Positions 10,609-19,172 of a DNA stretch of 64,000 nt are shown here, piece after piece; within the stretch, counting starts at the first letter, position 1, and every line of letters begins with the position of its first letter. The stretch lies in contig NZ_LT900217.1 of the NCBI RefSeq assembly GCF_900199375.1, positions 2,976,001 through 3,040,000 of the forward strand, given 5' to 3'. The translations under genes and the position numbers were made by a program. The notes under the pieces were generated by a model, which was given only the letters and a program-made list of their open reading frames with translations, was not told the origin of the DNA and ran no database searches. The DNA comes from Gordonibacter urolithinfaciens (GTDB taxonomy: Bacteria; Actinomycetota; Coriobacteriia; Coriobacteriales; Eggerthellaceae).

Positions 10609-10862
10609 GGTTCCGTCGGCCTGACGGCCGCCGGAACGAAGCCGATGCTGCGAAGGGCCCTGGCACCCCGCCTTGCCGCGATGGCGAAGACTCGCGTACT
10701 GAAGTACGCTTCGCCTTCCCCATCCCGTCAATTCGGGGCACCAGGGCCCTTCTCGCTGACTTACTACGCCAACCTGCGCGGTTGGGCATACGGACCTGCG
10801 AGCTCCTGTTCGCGCTTCGCGCGAATCGGCCGCAGGTACGCCGAGGTTGAGGGGATTGCGCC
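10609..10862. repeat. Structured 254-bp intergenic region, likely dispersed repeat
   Basis: There is no credible gene here. Three nested inverted repeats are present. The first is GTTCCG-CGGCC paired with GGCCG-CGGAAC (10610-10637), just after the rpoD stop. The second is an outer pair GGGCCCTGG...CCAGGGCCC starting near 10648. Inside it, GCGTACT-GA-AGTACGC is flanked by GGCGAAG/CTTCGCC. None ends in a T run. The hairpin at 62977-63004 after scpB has the same outline (GGTTCCG...CGGAACG, then GCCGA-GCTGCG), which suggests a REP-like family. Confidence 0.5.
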
Positions 10863-13184
10863 ATGCAACAGGATAAACTCGAGTTCTTCGCCAGCTGCCT
10901 TGCCGGGTTGGAGGCGCCGCTCGCCGACGAGCTGAAGTCACTTGGCATCAGGAGCGTGCGGCCGCTTGGCGGCGGCGTGGCCTTCTTCTGCGACGTGCGC
11001 CATGCGCTGAAGGCGTGCCTGTGGTCGCGGCTGGCGTCTCGCATCATGCTGGTGGTGGGGCGCGTGGACGCGCGCATGGCCGACCTGCTGTTCGAGGACG
11101 CGCTGGAGCTGCCCTGGGAGGACGTGGTAGCTCCCGGCGCGAGCATCGCGGTATCGGCCCATGGCATGAACGACGAGCTGCGCAACACGCGATTCACCGC
11201 GCTCAAGGTGAAGGACGCCGTGTGCGACCGCCTGCGCGAGGCGCGGGGCGAGCGTCCCGACGTGGACGCCGAGTGCCCCGACGCGGCCATCGACGTGCGC
11301 GTGCGCGAGAAGCGCGCCACCATCTCGCTCGACCTTTCGGGTGCGTCGCTCTACCGCCGCACCTACCTGGCCCCCGACGACGGCGCCGAGGCGCCGCTCG
11401 AGTGCGCGCTCGCGGCCGGCCTGCTGGCGCTGGCCGGATGGGACGGCCGGGCGCGCGCGGGCGCCGCCTGCGTCGATGCGGCCTGCGGCGACGGCGCTGT
11501 GGTGGTGGAGGCTGCTGCGGTGGCGTGCGATCTGGCGCCGGGCCTCACGCGCGAGCGCTGGGGCTTCTTCGGGTGGGCGCAATCCAGTCCCGCCATCTGG
11601 AACGAGCTCATCGCCCAGGCCGACGACCGCTTCGAGGCGGGGCTGGCCGCGGCATGCGCCTCCGACGCGCTCGACGCGCCGGCGTCCGCGCGTCCCGACC
11701 TCGACGTCGTGCGCTTCGCGGGCCTGTCGGCGTCCTCGCCGGCCATCGCGCGGGCGCGCGGGCGCGCCAAGCGCGCGGGGCTGCGGCAGGCCGTGAGCAT
11801 CGAGCCGGGCGGGGCGGAGGAGGCGGGCGCGCTCGTGGAGCGCGTGAGCGCCGCTGCCGCCGCCGCGCGGGACACGGCGGGCGTACCGGACGGCGCGGAG
11901 GCCTCCGGCTGCCTCGTGGCGAGCGTGCTGGGCGCCCGCGAGCGCTCGTCGGAGGCGAGCGCCCAGGCCGACGCCGCCGCGTTCGTGGCGGCCGCCACGG
12001 CGGCCCCGGCGGGCTCCGTGTTCGCGGTGGCGGGCAGCGAGGCCGTGGAAGACCGCTTCGGCACGGCGCCGGGCGCGCGCGTCGAGTTCGGGCGCGACCG
12101 CGTGGCCACGGAGGCGCTCGTGTTCTACGCGCCGCCCGCCGAGGCGGCCGTCGTCGTGGTGCCCGATCCCGCCGGCGGCGCCGAGCACCGCGTGGAGGTG
12201 CTGGAACCCGCTTCCGAGCAGTTCTCGTCCCGCCTGTTCAAGGTTGCCAAGGAGCGCCGCAAGTGGGCGCGCCGCGAAGGGATCTCGTGCTACCGCGTCT
12301 ACGACGCCGACCTGCCCGACTACGCCGTGGCAATCGACGTGTACGTGGGCGCTGGCGAGGCCGAGGGCAACACGTACCTGCACATCGCCGAGTACGCCGC
12401 GCCCTCCTCGGTCGACCCTGCCCGCGCGCGTCGGCGCTTCGACGACGTTCTGGCGTTGGCGCCCGTGGCGCTGGGCATCCGCCCGGACCATGTGTTCGCC
12501 AAGACGCGCCGGCGCGACAAGGGCGGCTCGCAGTACCGCGATGCCGGCCGGCGCAGCTACGTGACGCAGATCGACGAGGACGGCTACCTCATGGAGGTGG
12601 ACCTGTCGGGCTACCTGGACACGGGCATCTTCCTGGACCACCGCGCCACGCGCGAGCTCGTAGGCGCGAAGGCGGCGGGCAAGCGCTTCCTCAACCTGTT
12701 CGCCTACACGGGCACGGCAACCGTGCATGCGGCCGGAGGCGGGGCGGTGGAGACGACGACGGTGGACCTCTCGCAGACCTACCTGGACTGGGCGCGGCGC
12801 AACATGGCCGGCAACGGCTTCTCGGGGCCCGAGCACTCCTTCGAGCGCGCCGACGTCATGGCCTGGATCACCGAGACGCGCCGCAAGCCCCTGCGCTACG
12901 ACCTGATCTTCGTGGACCCGCCCACGTTCTCCAACTCGAAGGCCATGGGCAGTCGCACGTGGGACGTGCAGCGAGACCACGTGGAGCTGCTCATCGGCGT
13001 GACGCGCCTGCTCACCGAGGGCGGCGAGGCCGTGTTCTCGTGCAACCTGCGCACGTTCAGGCCCGATGTGGAGGCGCTGGCTAAGTACGGCGTGGCCCTG
13101 CAGGACATCACGGCGTCCACGATCCCCCATGACTTCGAGCGCAACCCCAAGATCCACCAGTGCTACCTTGTGAGGCGTGCCTAG
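10863..13184 (+). CDS. rlmL: Bifunctional 23S rRNA methyltransferase RlmKL
   Basis: Fused enzyme that in E. coli makes m2G2445 (N-terminal half) and m7G2069 (C-terminal half) in 23S rRNA; 773 aa, the usual fused length. The N-terminal THUMP region (residues 1-160) is followed by the first Rossmann methyltransferase (AACGDGAVVVEAAAVA). The C-terminal half is RlmK-like: GIFLDHRATRELVG, the SAM loop NLFAYTGTATVHAAGGGA, and the catalytic-site motif VDPPTFSNSK near residue 690. In the first methyltransferase the usual (N/D)PP(Y/F) box is not obvious (about residues 340-360 are alanine-rich), so the m2G activity may be weakened. The start ATG has no strong ribosome site. Confidence 0.9.
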   Translation: MQQDKLEFFASCLAGLEAPLADELKSLGIRSVRPLGGGVAFFCDVRHALKACLWSRLASRIMLVVGRVDARMADLLFEDALELPWEDVVAPGASIAVSAHGMNDELRNTRFTALKVKDAVCDRLREARGERPDVDAECPDAAIDVRVREKRATISLDLSGASLYRRTYLAPDDGAEAPLECALAAGLLALAGWDGRARAGAACVDAACGDGAVVVEAAAVACDLAPGLTRERWGFFGWAQSSPAIWNELIAQADDRFEAGLAAACASDALDAPASARPDLDVVRFAGLSASSPAIARARGRAKRAGLRQAVSIEPGGAEEAGALVERVSAAAAAARDTAGVPDGAEASGCLVASVLGARERSSEASAQADAAAFVAAATAAPAGSVFAVAGSEAVEDRFGTAPGARVEFGRDRVATEALVFYAPPAEAAVVVVPDPAGGAEHRVEVLEPASEQFSSRLFKVAKERRKWARREGISCYRVYDADLPDYAVAIDVYVGAGEAEGNTYLHIAEYAAPSSVDPARARRRFDDVLALAPVALGIRPDHVFAKTRRRDKGGSQYRDAGRRSYVTQIDEDGYLMEVDLSGYLDTGIFLDHRATRELVGAKAAGKRFLNLFAYTGTATVHAAGGGAVETTTVDLSQTYLDWARRNMAGNGFSGPEHSFERADVMAWITETRRKPLRYDLIFVDPPTFSNSKAMGSRTWDVQRDHVELLIGVTRLLTEGGEAVFSCNLRTFRPDVEALAKYGVALQDITASTIPHDFERNPKIHQCYLVRRA

Positions 13185-13194
13185 CCCCCTCGCG

Positions 13195-13230
13195 AAAAAA
13201 CCGCCCGTCGCGTCTGCGGCGGGCGGTTTT
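13195..13230 (+). terminator. Rho-independent terminator of rlmKL
   Basis: AAAACCGCCCG (ending 13207) pairs with CGGGCGGTTTT (13220-13230). The symmetric A/T flanks also make it usable on the minus strand. Confidence 0.88.
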
Positions 13231-13395
13231 GCCTGATAGGACCTTCCTACTACGTTTTTTCCGATGCCCTCGCGCCCCTAATACGCGCTTTTTCCCGATT
13301 ACACCCCCTCGCCCGGCTCCTAGAGTCCTCGGCAAGCCGCGGCCCGCAAGAGGGCCGCAGGACGAACCGAAGGAAAACGGGAGAAGGAGGGGTTT

Positions 13396-14658
13396 ATGGA
13401 AGCACGAAGGCCGTCATCGGCGAGGAGCTGGATCGTCACGCTCGTGGGAATGCTGGCTGCAGTGGCCATCGCCATCAACATGTTCAAGGTGCCGCCCACC
13501 ATGGGGCTGCTCATGGCCGACCTGGGGATCGGGCCGGCGCTGGGAGGCTGGCTCATGACGGTGCCCACCGTCACGGGTCTCGTGCTCGCGCTGCCGTCGG
13601 GCGGGCTCACCGACAGGTTCGGCCCGAAGAAGGTGGGCCTGTTCGCCATCCTCTCGGCGGCGGTGGGCAGCCTGATAGGGTCGTTCGCGCCGAATATCGA
13701 GCTCTTGCTGTTCAGCCGTTTCGTGGAGGGCCTGAGCTTCGCGCTGATCGGCGTGGCCGTGCCGGCTATCATCGCCATGTGGTTCCCGCCCGAGAAGAGC
13801 GGCGCGCCCATGGCCATCTGGTCGGGGTGGGTGCCCATCGGCATGCTCGCCATCTTCACGGGGGCCAACCTGTTCATCGCGGCCGACGACCCCGGCACGT
13901 GGACGAACGTGTGGTGGCTCTCCACGGCGCTGCTCGTGGCGGCCGCCGTGCTGTACCTGGTATTCGTGAAGGCGCCCGACGGCTACGCGGCGGAGGATGC
14001 GCCGAAGATATCGCTGGTCGCGGGCATGAAGTCGCCCTCCACGTGGCTGTTGGCCGTGGTGTTCGCCATGTTCGCGTTCATCATGTACGCCGTGTCCACG
14101 TTCGCGCCCACGTACTGCATGGAGGAGCTGGGCTACAGCCTGGAGGATTCCAACCTGTACTCGAGCCTTATCACGGTGGGCATGATCTTGGGCGTGGTGC
14201 TCATGACGCCCGTGCTCAACAAGGTGGTGAGGCTGAAGAGCCGCATCTGGCTGCTCGTGGCCAGCATGGTGCTCACGGCGCTCATCGCCATCCTGGCCTT
14301 TAACGTGCCGCCGCAGGCCACCGTGGCCGTCATGATCGTCACCGGCATCGTGCTGCAGCTCGTGCCGGCCGTCATCTGGCCCATCGCGCCGTCGGCTGCC
14401 GTGGCGCCCGTCTACATCGGCACGACGTTCGGCGTCATCGCGCTCGGCCGCTCCATCGGCGGGTTCGGCAACGCGTCCATCGGCACGCTCATCGAGACGT
14501 CCGGCTGGGGCGCGGCCATCATGCTGCTCGTGGGCATCGGCATCGTGGGCGTGGCGGCCTGCCTGGCGCTGCTCAAGTTCCTGAAGGACCCGGCCGAGGC
14601 GGCGGCGTCCGCCGACGCGCCCGCGGATCCGGCCGAGGCGGAAACCGCCAGTCGCTAG
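13396..14658 (+). CDS. MFS transporter of Moco cluster 1
   Basis: Twelve-helix major facilitator carrier, 420 aa, inner membrane. The start has a strong site (GAAGGAGGGGTTT-ATG). The signature loop 2-3 motif is visible as GGLTDRFGPKKVG near residue 75. It is clearly related to the interrupted carrier at 42861-45449 (shared TADLGIG / LMADLGIG, GGL-DRFGPK-VG) and to the carrier at 34703-36088. It lies 33 bases upstream of the catalytic subunit and is probably co-transcribed, so its likely job is import of that enzyme's substrate or export of its product. A TAGGA-CCT-TCCTA inverted repeat at 13237-13249 lies in the 165-base leader and could be an operator. Confidence 0.9.
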   Translation: MEARRPSSARSWIVTLVGMLAAVAIAINMFKVPPTMGLLMADLGIGPALGGWLMTVPTVTGLVLALPSGGLTDRFGPKKVGLFAILSAAVGSLIGSFAPNIELLLFSRFVEGLSFALIGVAVPAIIAMWFPPEKSGAPMAIWSGWVPIGMLAIFTGANLFIAADDPGTWTNVWWLSTALLVAAAVLYLVFVKAPDGYAAEDAPKISLVAGMKSPSTWLLAVVFAMFAFIMYAVSTFAPTYCMEELGYSLEDSNLYSSLITVGMILGVVLMTPVLNKVVRLKSRIWLLVASMVLTALIAILAFNVPPQATVAVMIVTGIVLQLVPAVIWPIAPSAAVAPVYIGTTFGVIALGRSIGGFGNASIGTLIETSGWGAAIMLLVGIGIVGVAACLALLKFLKDPAEAAASADAPADPAEAETASR

Positions 14659-14691
14659 AAAGAACGAGAAGAACGAGGAAAGGAGAGGACT

Positions 14692-16929
14692 ATGGAGGAG
14701 CGAGACTACCGGTTCGTGAAGCACGAGAATCCCTACACGTACCGGGACGGCGACCTGACGGTCACGCGCGGGAGCGCTTGGTCGGGACCGGGGTGCCACC
14801 TGGGCTGCGGCGTGCTGCTCTACACCAACGACGAGGGAGAGCTCGTGAAGGTGGAGGGCGATCCGGAGAACCCGTTCAACGAGGGGCGCCTGTGCGTGCG
14901 CTGCCTGGATTTGCCCGAGATGGTGAACAACCCGAAGCGCCTCACGCATCCGCTGCGCCGCGCGAAGGCCGACCGCGGCCGCGACCGCTGGGAGCGCATC
15001 GGCTGGGACGAGGCGCTCGACCTCATCGCCTGTGAGCTCAACAAGGTGAAGGAGGAGCACGGTCCCGAGTCCGTTATCTTCTCGTGCGGCACCGGGCGCG
15101 ACATCGCGCCGTACATCACGCGTCTGTGCTGGTCGTTCGGCTCGCCGAACTTCGTGAACATCTTCTCCGGCAACGCGTGCTACCTGCCGCGCGTGGCCGG
15201 CTGCATCGCCACCACGGGCGCGTTCTGGGTGGCCGACTGCGCCCAGCAGTTCCCCGACCGCTACGACAACCCCGCATGGCGGATGCCCGAGACCATGTTC
15301 GTGTGGGGCAACTACCCGCTCATCGCGAACTCCGACGGCTTCTTCGGCCACTGGGTGGTGGACCTCATGAAGCGCGGCATGAAGATCGTTATGATCGACC
15401 CCAAGGTCACGTGGCTCTCCGCCAAGGCCGAGGTGCACCTGCCGGTGCGCCCGGGCACCGACGCGGCGCTGGCGCTCGCCATGATGAACGTGATCATCGG
15501 CGAGGACCTGTACGACCACGACTTCGTCGACCGCTGGTGCTACGGTTTCGAGGAGCTGCGCGAGCATGTGCAGCCGTTCACGCCCGAGTACGCCGAGACC
15601 ACCACGTGGGTCCCGGCCGAGCGCATCCGCAAAGCCGCGCGCATCCTGGCGGCGAGCAAGCCCGCGACGCTGCAGTGGGGCGTGGCGGTGGACATGACGA
15701 AGGAGGCGCTGCCGGCCGGGCAGGCCATCATGGCGCTCTTCCAGGTGACGGGCAACGTGGAGGTGCCCGGCGGCATCATCGTGCCGCCCGAGATCCTGAA
15801 CTACGGCGGCGGCTGGGGCTTCGAGCTTCTGGGCGACGAGCAGAACGAGAAGCGCCTCGGCCTGGACAAGTACTCGCTGTTCCGCCTGGGCTTCCAGGCG
15901 GCGCACCCCAACACCACCGTCGAGGCCATGAAGACGGGCGAGCCGTACCCCATCAAGGCCGCCTGGGTGCAGACGTCGAACTTCCTGGCCTGCATGTCCG
16001 CGAACTCCACGGAGGTGGCGGAGTGCTTCCGCAAGCTGGACTTCGTGGCCGGCGCCGACCTGTTCATGACGCCCACTATCATGGCGTTCTACGACGTGGT
16101 GCTGCCGGCGGCCATGTTCCCCGAGCGCGACGGGGTGCGCCTGGGAGACGGCGCGCAGCGCGCCGAGGCCATCAACAAGGTGTGCCAGGTGGGCGAGTGC
16201 AAGTCCGACATGGAGATGAACCTGGAGCTGGGCCGTCGCCTGGCCCCCGAGGCGTGGCCGTGGGACAACGTGCAGGACATGTTCACCGAGATGATCGCCA
16301 CCTCCGGCATCACGTTCCCCGAGCTGCGCGAGGCGGCGCCCGTGTACCTTCCTTTCGAGTACAAGAAGCACGAGAAGGGGCTTTTGCGCCCCGACGGCAG
16401 CCCCGGGTTCTACACGGCCACGGGCCGCATCGAGCTCTGGTCGACGTACTACCAGAACGCCGGGCTCGACCCGCTGCCCGTGTTCGACGAGCCTTCTCCT
16501 GGCCCCCTGGCCACGCCGGAGCTTCTGGACGAGTACCCGCTCGTGCTGTGCACGGGCGCGCGCCGCTGGCCGTTCTTCCATTCGGAGCATCGCCAGGCCA
16601 AGCGCCTTCTGGCCATGCACCCCGACCCGTGGATCGAGATCCATCCCGAGACGTGCGCGCGCTTGGGCGTGGCGGACGGCGACTGGGTGTGGGTGGAGAA
16701 CATGCTCGGGCGCGCGAAGCGCCGCGTGAAGGAGACGCCCATCTTCGACCCGCGCATCGTGGCGGCCGACCACGGCTGGTGGAACCCCGAGGGCGACCCC
16801 GAGAACCTCTACGACATCGGGGACCTGTGCATCAACAACCTCATACCCTGGGGCAACGGCAAGAGCGGCTTCGGCGGAAACTACAAGACGAACCTGTGCA
16901 AGGTGTACAAGATGAAGGAGGGCGAGTGA
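14692..16929 (+). CDS. Molybdopterin oxidoreductase catalytic subunit, cluster 1
   Basis: DMSO-reductase superfamily enzyme, 745 aa, with no Tat or Sec signal, so cytoplasmic. The N-terminal Fe-S site is C35-x3-C39 (GCHLGCG) and C68-x2-C71 (LCVRC) instead of the usual C-x2-C-x3-C-x(n)-C. The Mo ligand is inferred to be Cys163 in GNACYLPR, by position relative to the Cys/Sec of formate dehydrogenases. Molybdopterin-binding blocks follow: GDPENPFNEGRLC, VWGNYPLIANSDG, DPKVTWLSA, RPGTDAALALAM, and the C-terminal LCTGARRWPFFHSEHRQ. The size, lack of a signal and companion MFS and small subunit fit the group of pyrogallol transhydroxylase and Eggerthella catechol dehydroxylases. The exact substrate is unknown. 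Confidence 0.9.
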   Translation: MEERDYRFVKHENPYTYRDGDLTVTRGSAWSGPGCHLGCGVLLYTNDEGELVKVEGDPENPFNEGRLCVRCLDLPEMVNNPKRLTHPLRRAKADRGRDRWERIGWDEALDLIACELNKVKEEHGPESVIFSCGTGRDIAPYITRLCWSFGSPNFVNIFSGNACYLPRVAGCIATTGAFWVADCAQQFPDRYDNPAWRMPETMFVWGNYPLIANSDGFFGHWVVDLMKRGMKIVMIDPKVTWLSAKAEVHLPVRPGTDAALALAMMNVIIGEDLYDHDFVDRWCYGFEELREHVQPFTPEYAETTTWVPAERIRKAARILAASKPATLQWGVAVDMTKEALPAGQAIMALFQVTGNVEVPGGIIVPPEILNYGGGWGFELLGDEQNEKRLGLDKYSLFRLGFQAAHPNTTVEAMKTGEPYPIKAAWVQTSNFLACMSANSTEVAECFRKLDFVAGADLFMTPTIMAFYDVVLPAAMFPERDGVRLGDGAQRAEAINKVCQVGECKSDMEMNLELGRRLAPEAWPWDNVQDMFTEMIATSGITFPELREAAPVYLPFEYKKHEKGLLRPDGSPGFYTATGRIELWSTYYQNAGLDPLPVFDEPSPGPLATPELLDEYPLVLCTGARRWPFFHSEHRQAKRLLAMHPDPWIEIHPETCARLGVADGDWVWVENMLGRAKRRVKETPIFDPRIVAADHGWWNPEGDPENLYDIGDLCINNLIPWGNGKSGFGGNYKTNLCKVYKMKEGE

Positions 16930-16930
16930 C

Positions 16931-17272
16931 ATGGCGGAATACGGGCTGCTGGTGGATTACGAGTGGTGCACGGGATGCCATTCGTGCGAGATGGCGTGCG
17001 CGGTGGAGCATGGGTTCCCGCAGGGCCAATGCGGCGTGGCGGTGTGCGAGGTGGGGCCGTGGAGCTACGGGCCCGAGAACGACCGCTGGCAGGTGGGCTA
17101 CCAGCCGGCGTTCACCGACCAGTGCGACCTGTGCGCCGCGCGCACGGCGGCGGGCGGCGTGCCCACGTGCGTGAAGCACTGCCAGGCGAAGTGCCTGGAG
17201 TACGGCCCGCTCGACGAGCTGGCGGGCAGGCTGGGCGCCAAGGCGAAGCAGGCGCTCGTGGCGCTGGGCTGA
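16931..17272 (+). CDS. 4Fe-4S ferredoxin-like electron-transfer subunit, cluster 1
   Basis: Small partner subunit (113 aa) that passes electrons to the Moco enzyme. The first cluster motif is C13-x2-C16-x2-C19-x3-C23 (CTGCHSCEMAC), and the second set is CDLC...CVKHCQAKC, nine cysteines in all. That is shorter than DmsB/PhsB, which carry four clusters. The ATG comes one base after the catalytic subunit stop (GAGTGACATG), with the GGAGGG inside the upstream gene, so translation is coupled. There is no membrane segment and no membrane anchor gene nearby, so the electron donor is probably a soluble ferredoxin or flavoprotein. Confidence 0.9.
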   Translation: MAEYGLLVDYEWCTGCHSCEMACAVEHGFPQGQCGVAVCEVGPWSYGPENDRWQVGYQPAFTDQCDLCAARTAAGGVPTCVKHCQAKCLEYGPLDELAGRLGAKAKQALVALG

Positions 17273-17323
17273 CGCGGCGCGGCGTTCCGTCCCGACCCGC
17301 GTCCGAAACGGCGCAGGCCGGGG

Positions 17324-17339
17324 CTCCGGGTGCCCGGAG
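17324..17339 (+). other. Hairpin after the cluster 1 Fe-S subunit
   Basis: CTCCGGG (17324-17330) and CCCGGAG (17333-17339) form a 7-bp stem 50 bases after the small subunit stop, with no T run. It is the weakest member of a set found after all four Fe-S subunit genes. Confidence 0.4.
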
Positions 17340-17393
17340 AGGGCTGCTGCGGCGCGAGGCGGCAGGGCGATGGGACGGCGAAGGAGGTTGGCG

Positions 17394-17573
17394 ATGCGGG
17401 ATGGGAAGGAAGACGGCCCGTCCGTCGACGCGACAACGGGGGCGACCGTGTGCGGGGCCCTTCAGGAGGCGGGGCGCCGCGTTCTCGGGGAACGGGGCGC
17501 CCCTCGGGCGGTCCCTCCGGGAGCGACGTCGGAAGAACTGTTAGAATATGCTTGTGATCAGGTAAAACAATGA
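17394..17573 (+). CDS. 59-aa TGAT-motif microprotein preceding LuxR, cluster 1
   Basis: No recognised family. ATG 17394 has an ideal ribosome site (GAAGGAGGTTGGCG). The protein has a charged start, then DATTGATVCGALQEAGRRVL, a proline/glycine stretch, and an acidic end (TSEELLEYACDQVKQ). DATTGAT matches the Dx-(S/T)GA(T/S) motif where ApbE attaches FMN in NqrC/RnfG-type proteins, but the rest of an FMN_bind domain and any export signal are missing. The equivalent gene in cluster 2 (34320-34592) carries the motif twice and also lies immediately upstream of a membrane LuxR gene. Function unknown; it might sense or carry a flavin, or be a small regulator of the LuxR protein. Confidence 0.6.
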   Translation: MRDGKEDGPSVDATTGATVCGALQEAGRRVLGERGAPRAVPPGATSEELLEYACDQVKQ

Positions 17574-17659
17574 GGTAGCGACTCAGGTTAGCCCGTCGCT
17601 CGCGCCTTGCGCCGCCTCGGCGGCGCTCGGTGCGGCGGCCTTGCAGAAGGGGGTGCGAG

Positions 17660-19156
17660 GTGAAGGAGCGGAAACCGAAGGGGCGCGTCTCGCGCGCGTT
17701 GCACGGTCTTGCCGGCGGCCGGGGAGCGTCTGCCGACTCGCTCGTGCATGAATGGCAGGTGCTTCCGACCGTTGCGGTGTCGTGCTATTGGATATGGCTG
17801 TACCTCGCCTACTCGCTCGACGTGTTCGTGGTCTCCTCGGACGCGTTCGTGCGTTTCGACATCCTGCAGAAGGGGTTCGGCTTCCTGGGGGCCGCGCTCT
17901 TCATGGCGGCCGTGTCGCTGCTGCGCACGGCCTCGTTCTTCGAGCGCACGCCGTTCCTGGCGCTTTTCTCCGCGGCCTCCGGTGCGTCGATCGTCGTCGC
18001 GTCAGCGCTCGCGCGCGCCGGCGTGCCCGTGGCGTTCCCGGTGGTGCTGGCCGTGTGGCTGCTCATGGGCGCCGGCACGGCGGCGGCGTTCCTGCGCCTC
18101 TTCAGCGGTTTGCAGGATGCGGGGCAGGGGAGGTTCTGCGCCGTGAACGCGCTTGCGCTCTTCCTCTCGGGGTTCTTCTACCTGCTTCTGCTGGGCCTGC
18201 AGGACGGCATCCGGCTCGTGCTGACGGTGTTCGTGGTGTGCATCGCGGCCTTCGCGCCGCTGCGCCCGCCCGGGGAGGCCCCGGGCGCCGCTCGCGCCCC
18301 TTCCGCGCGCGGGGACGTGCCGTCGCCGGAGGCCGGCAACGCGGCGGTGGCGGCGCTCCTGAGCTTCCGCGGCGAGCTGTTCCTGTTGAGCGTGGTGTTC
18401 GGCCTGGCGTACTGCCTGGGCATATCGCTCAGCATCATGTCGAACAGCTTGGAGTTCATCTGGCTGTCGCTGTGCGTGCCCGGCATCTTCCTCGTGCTGT
18501 ACAGCGTGCTCCTGAAGGACCGCGTGTCCGTGCGCGTGCTCCTGACGCTCCTGTTCCCCATTGCGGCGTTCTTACTGCTCCTGCTCCCGTTCAGCAACCC
18601 TTTCGGGCTCGTGCTGTGCTGCAGCCTGCTGGTCATGTGCTTCACCACCTACGACGTGCTCAACGTGGTGCGGTTGCGCGAGATCATCGCGGTCAACCGG
18701 CTGCCGGAGGCGAAGTCGTGGGCGACGGGGCGCTACCCGCAGCTTGCGGGCCTCGTGCTGGGATGGGCCGCGGGCTACGGCATGCTGATGACCGACGACG
18801 CGCTCAGGGTGCTGCTGCCGGCCGTGTGCGTAGGGCTGGTGGTGGCCATCGTGGCCATGCTCACGCGCTATGTGTGGAGGTACAGCGACGCGGCGGGCGG
18901 GTCTGCCCATGTGCCGGAGGAGACGGTGGGGCGCGTGCACGACGCCATCGTGCTGCGTTACGGCCTGTCGCCGCGCGAGCGCGAGGTCATGGAGCTCTTG
19001 GTACGCGGCTACAGCACCGATCGCATCGGCAAGGACCTGCACATCTCGTACCACACGGTCAAGACGCACGTGTACCACATCTACCAGAAGGTGGGCGTGC
19101 ACGCCCAGCAGGAGCTCATCGACCTGGTGGAGGAGCGCTTGCGCCTCATGCGCTGA
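17660..19156 (+). CDS. Membrane-spanning LuxR-family transcriptional regulator, cluster 1
   Basis: 498 aa from GTG 17660 (AAGGGGGTGCGAG just ahead). About twelve hydrophobic helices fill residues 25-410. The C-terminal LuxR-type helix-turn-helix (about 430-495) reads LSPREREVMELLVRGYSTDR then HISYHTVKTHVYHIYQKVGV. Proteins of this build form a large family in Coriobacteriia, and some are known to activate catechol dehydroxylase genes in Eggerthella lenta. It probably senses the small molecule handled by cluster 1 through its MFS-like membrane part and switches on the 13396-17573 genes. It lies 86 bases after the microprotein gene. Confidence 0.9.
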   Translation: MKERKPKGRVSRALHGLAGGRGASADSLVHEWQVLPTVAVSCYWIWLYLAYSLDVFVVSSDAFVRFDILQKGFGFLGAALFMAAVSLLRTASFFERTPFLALFSAASGASIVVASALARAGVPVAFPVVLAVWLLMGAGTAAAFLRLFSGLQDAGQGRFCAVNALALFLSGFFYLLLLGLQDGIRLVLTVFVVCIAAFAPLRPPGEAPGAARAPSARGDVPSPEAGNAAVAALLSFRGELFLLSVVFGLAYCLGISLSIMSNSLEFIWLSLCVPGIFLVLYSVLLKDRVSVRVLLTLLFPIAAFLLLLLPFSNPFGLVLCCSLLVMCFTTYDVLNVVRLREIIAVNRLPEAKSWATGRYPQLAGLVLGWAAGYGMLMTDDALRVLLPAVCVGLVVAIVAMLTRYVWRYSDAAGGSAHVPEETVGRVHDAIVLRYGLSPREREVMELLVRGYSTDRIGKDLHISYHTVKTHVYHIYQKVGVHAQQELIDLVEERLRLMR

Positions 19157-19172
19157 AAGCCTGCAGCAACGG

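Noticed and set aside
10645-10935. 96-codon frame between rpoD and rlmKL
   Set aside because: It lies in the nested hairpin repeat and overlaps the rlmKL start; the sequence reflects the repeat DNA.
13414-16932. Very long open frame on the minus strand (about 1170 codons) opposite cluster 1
   Set aside because: Antisense shadow of two well-supported genes in GC-rich DNA; the translation is His/Arg/Gly-rich low complexity with no family motifs.
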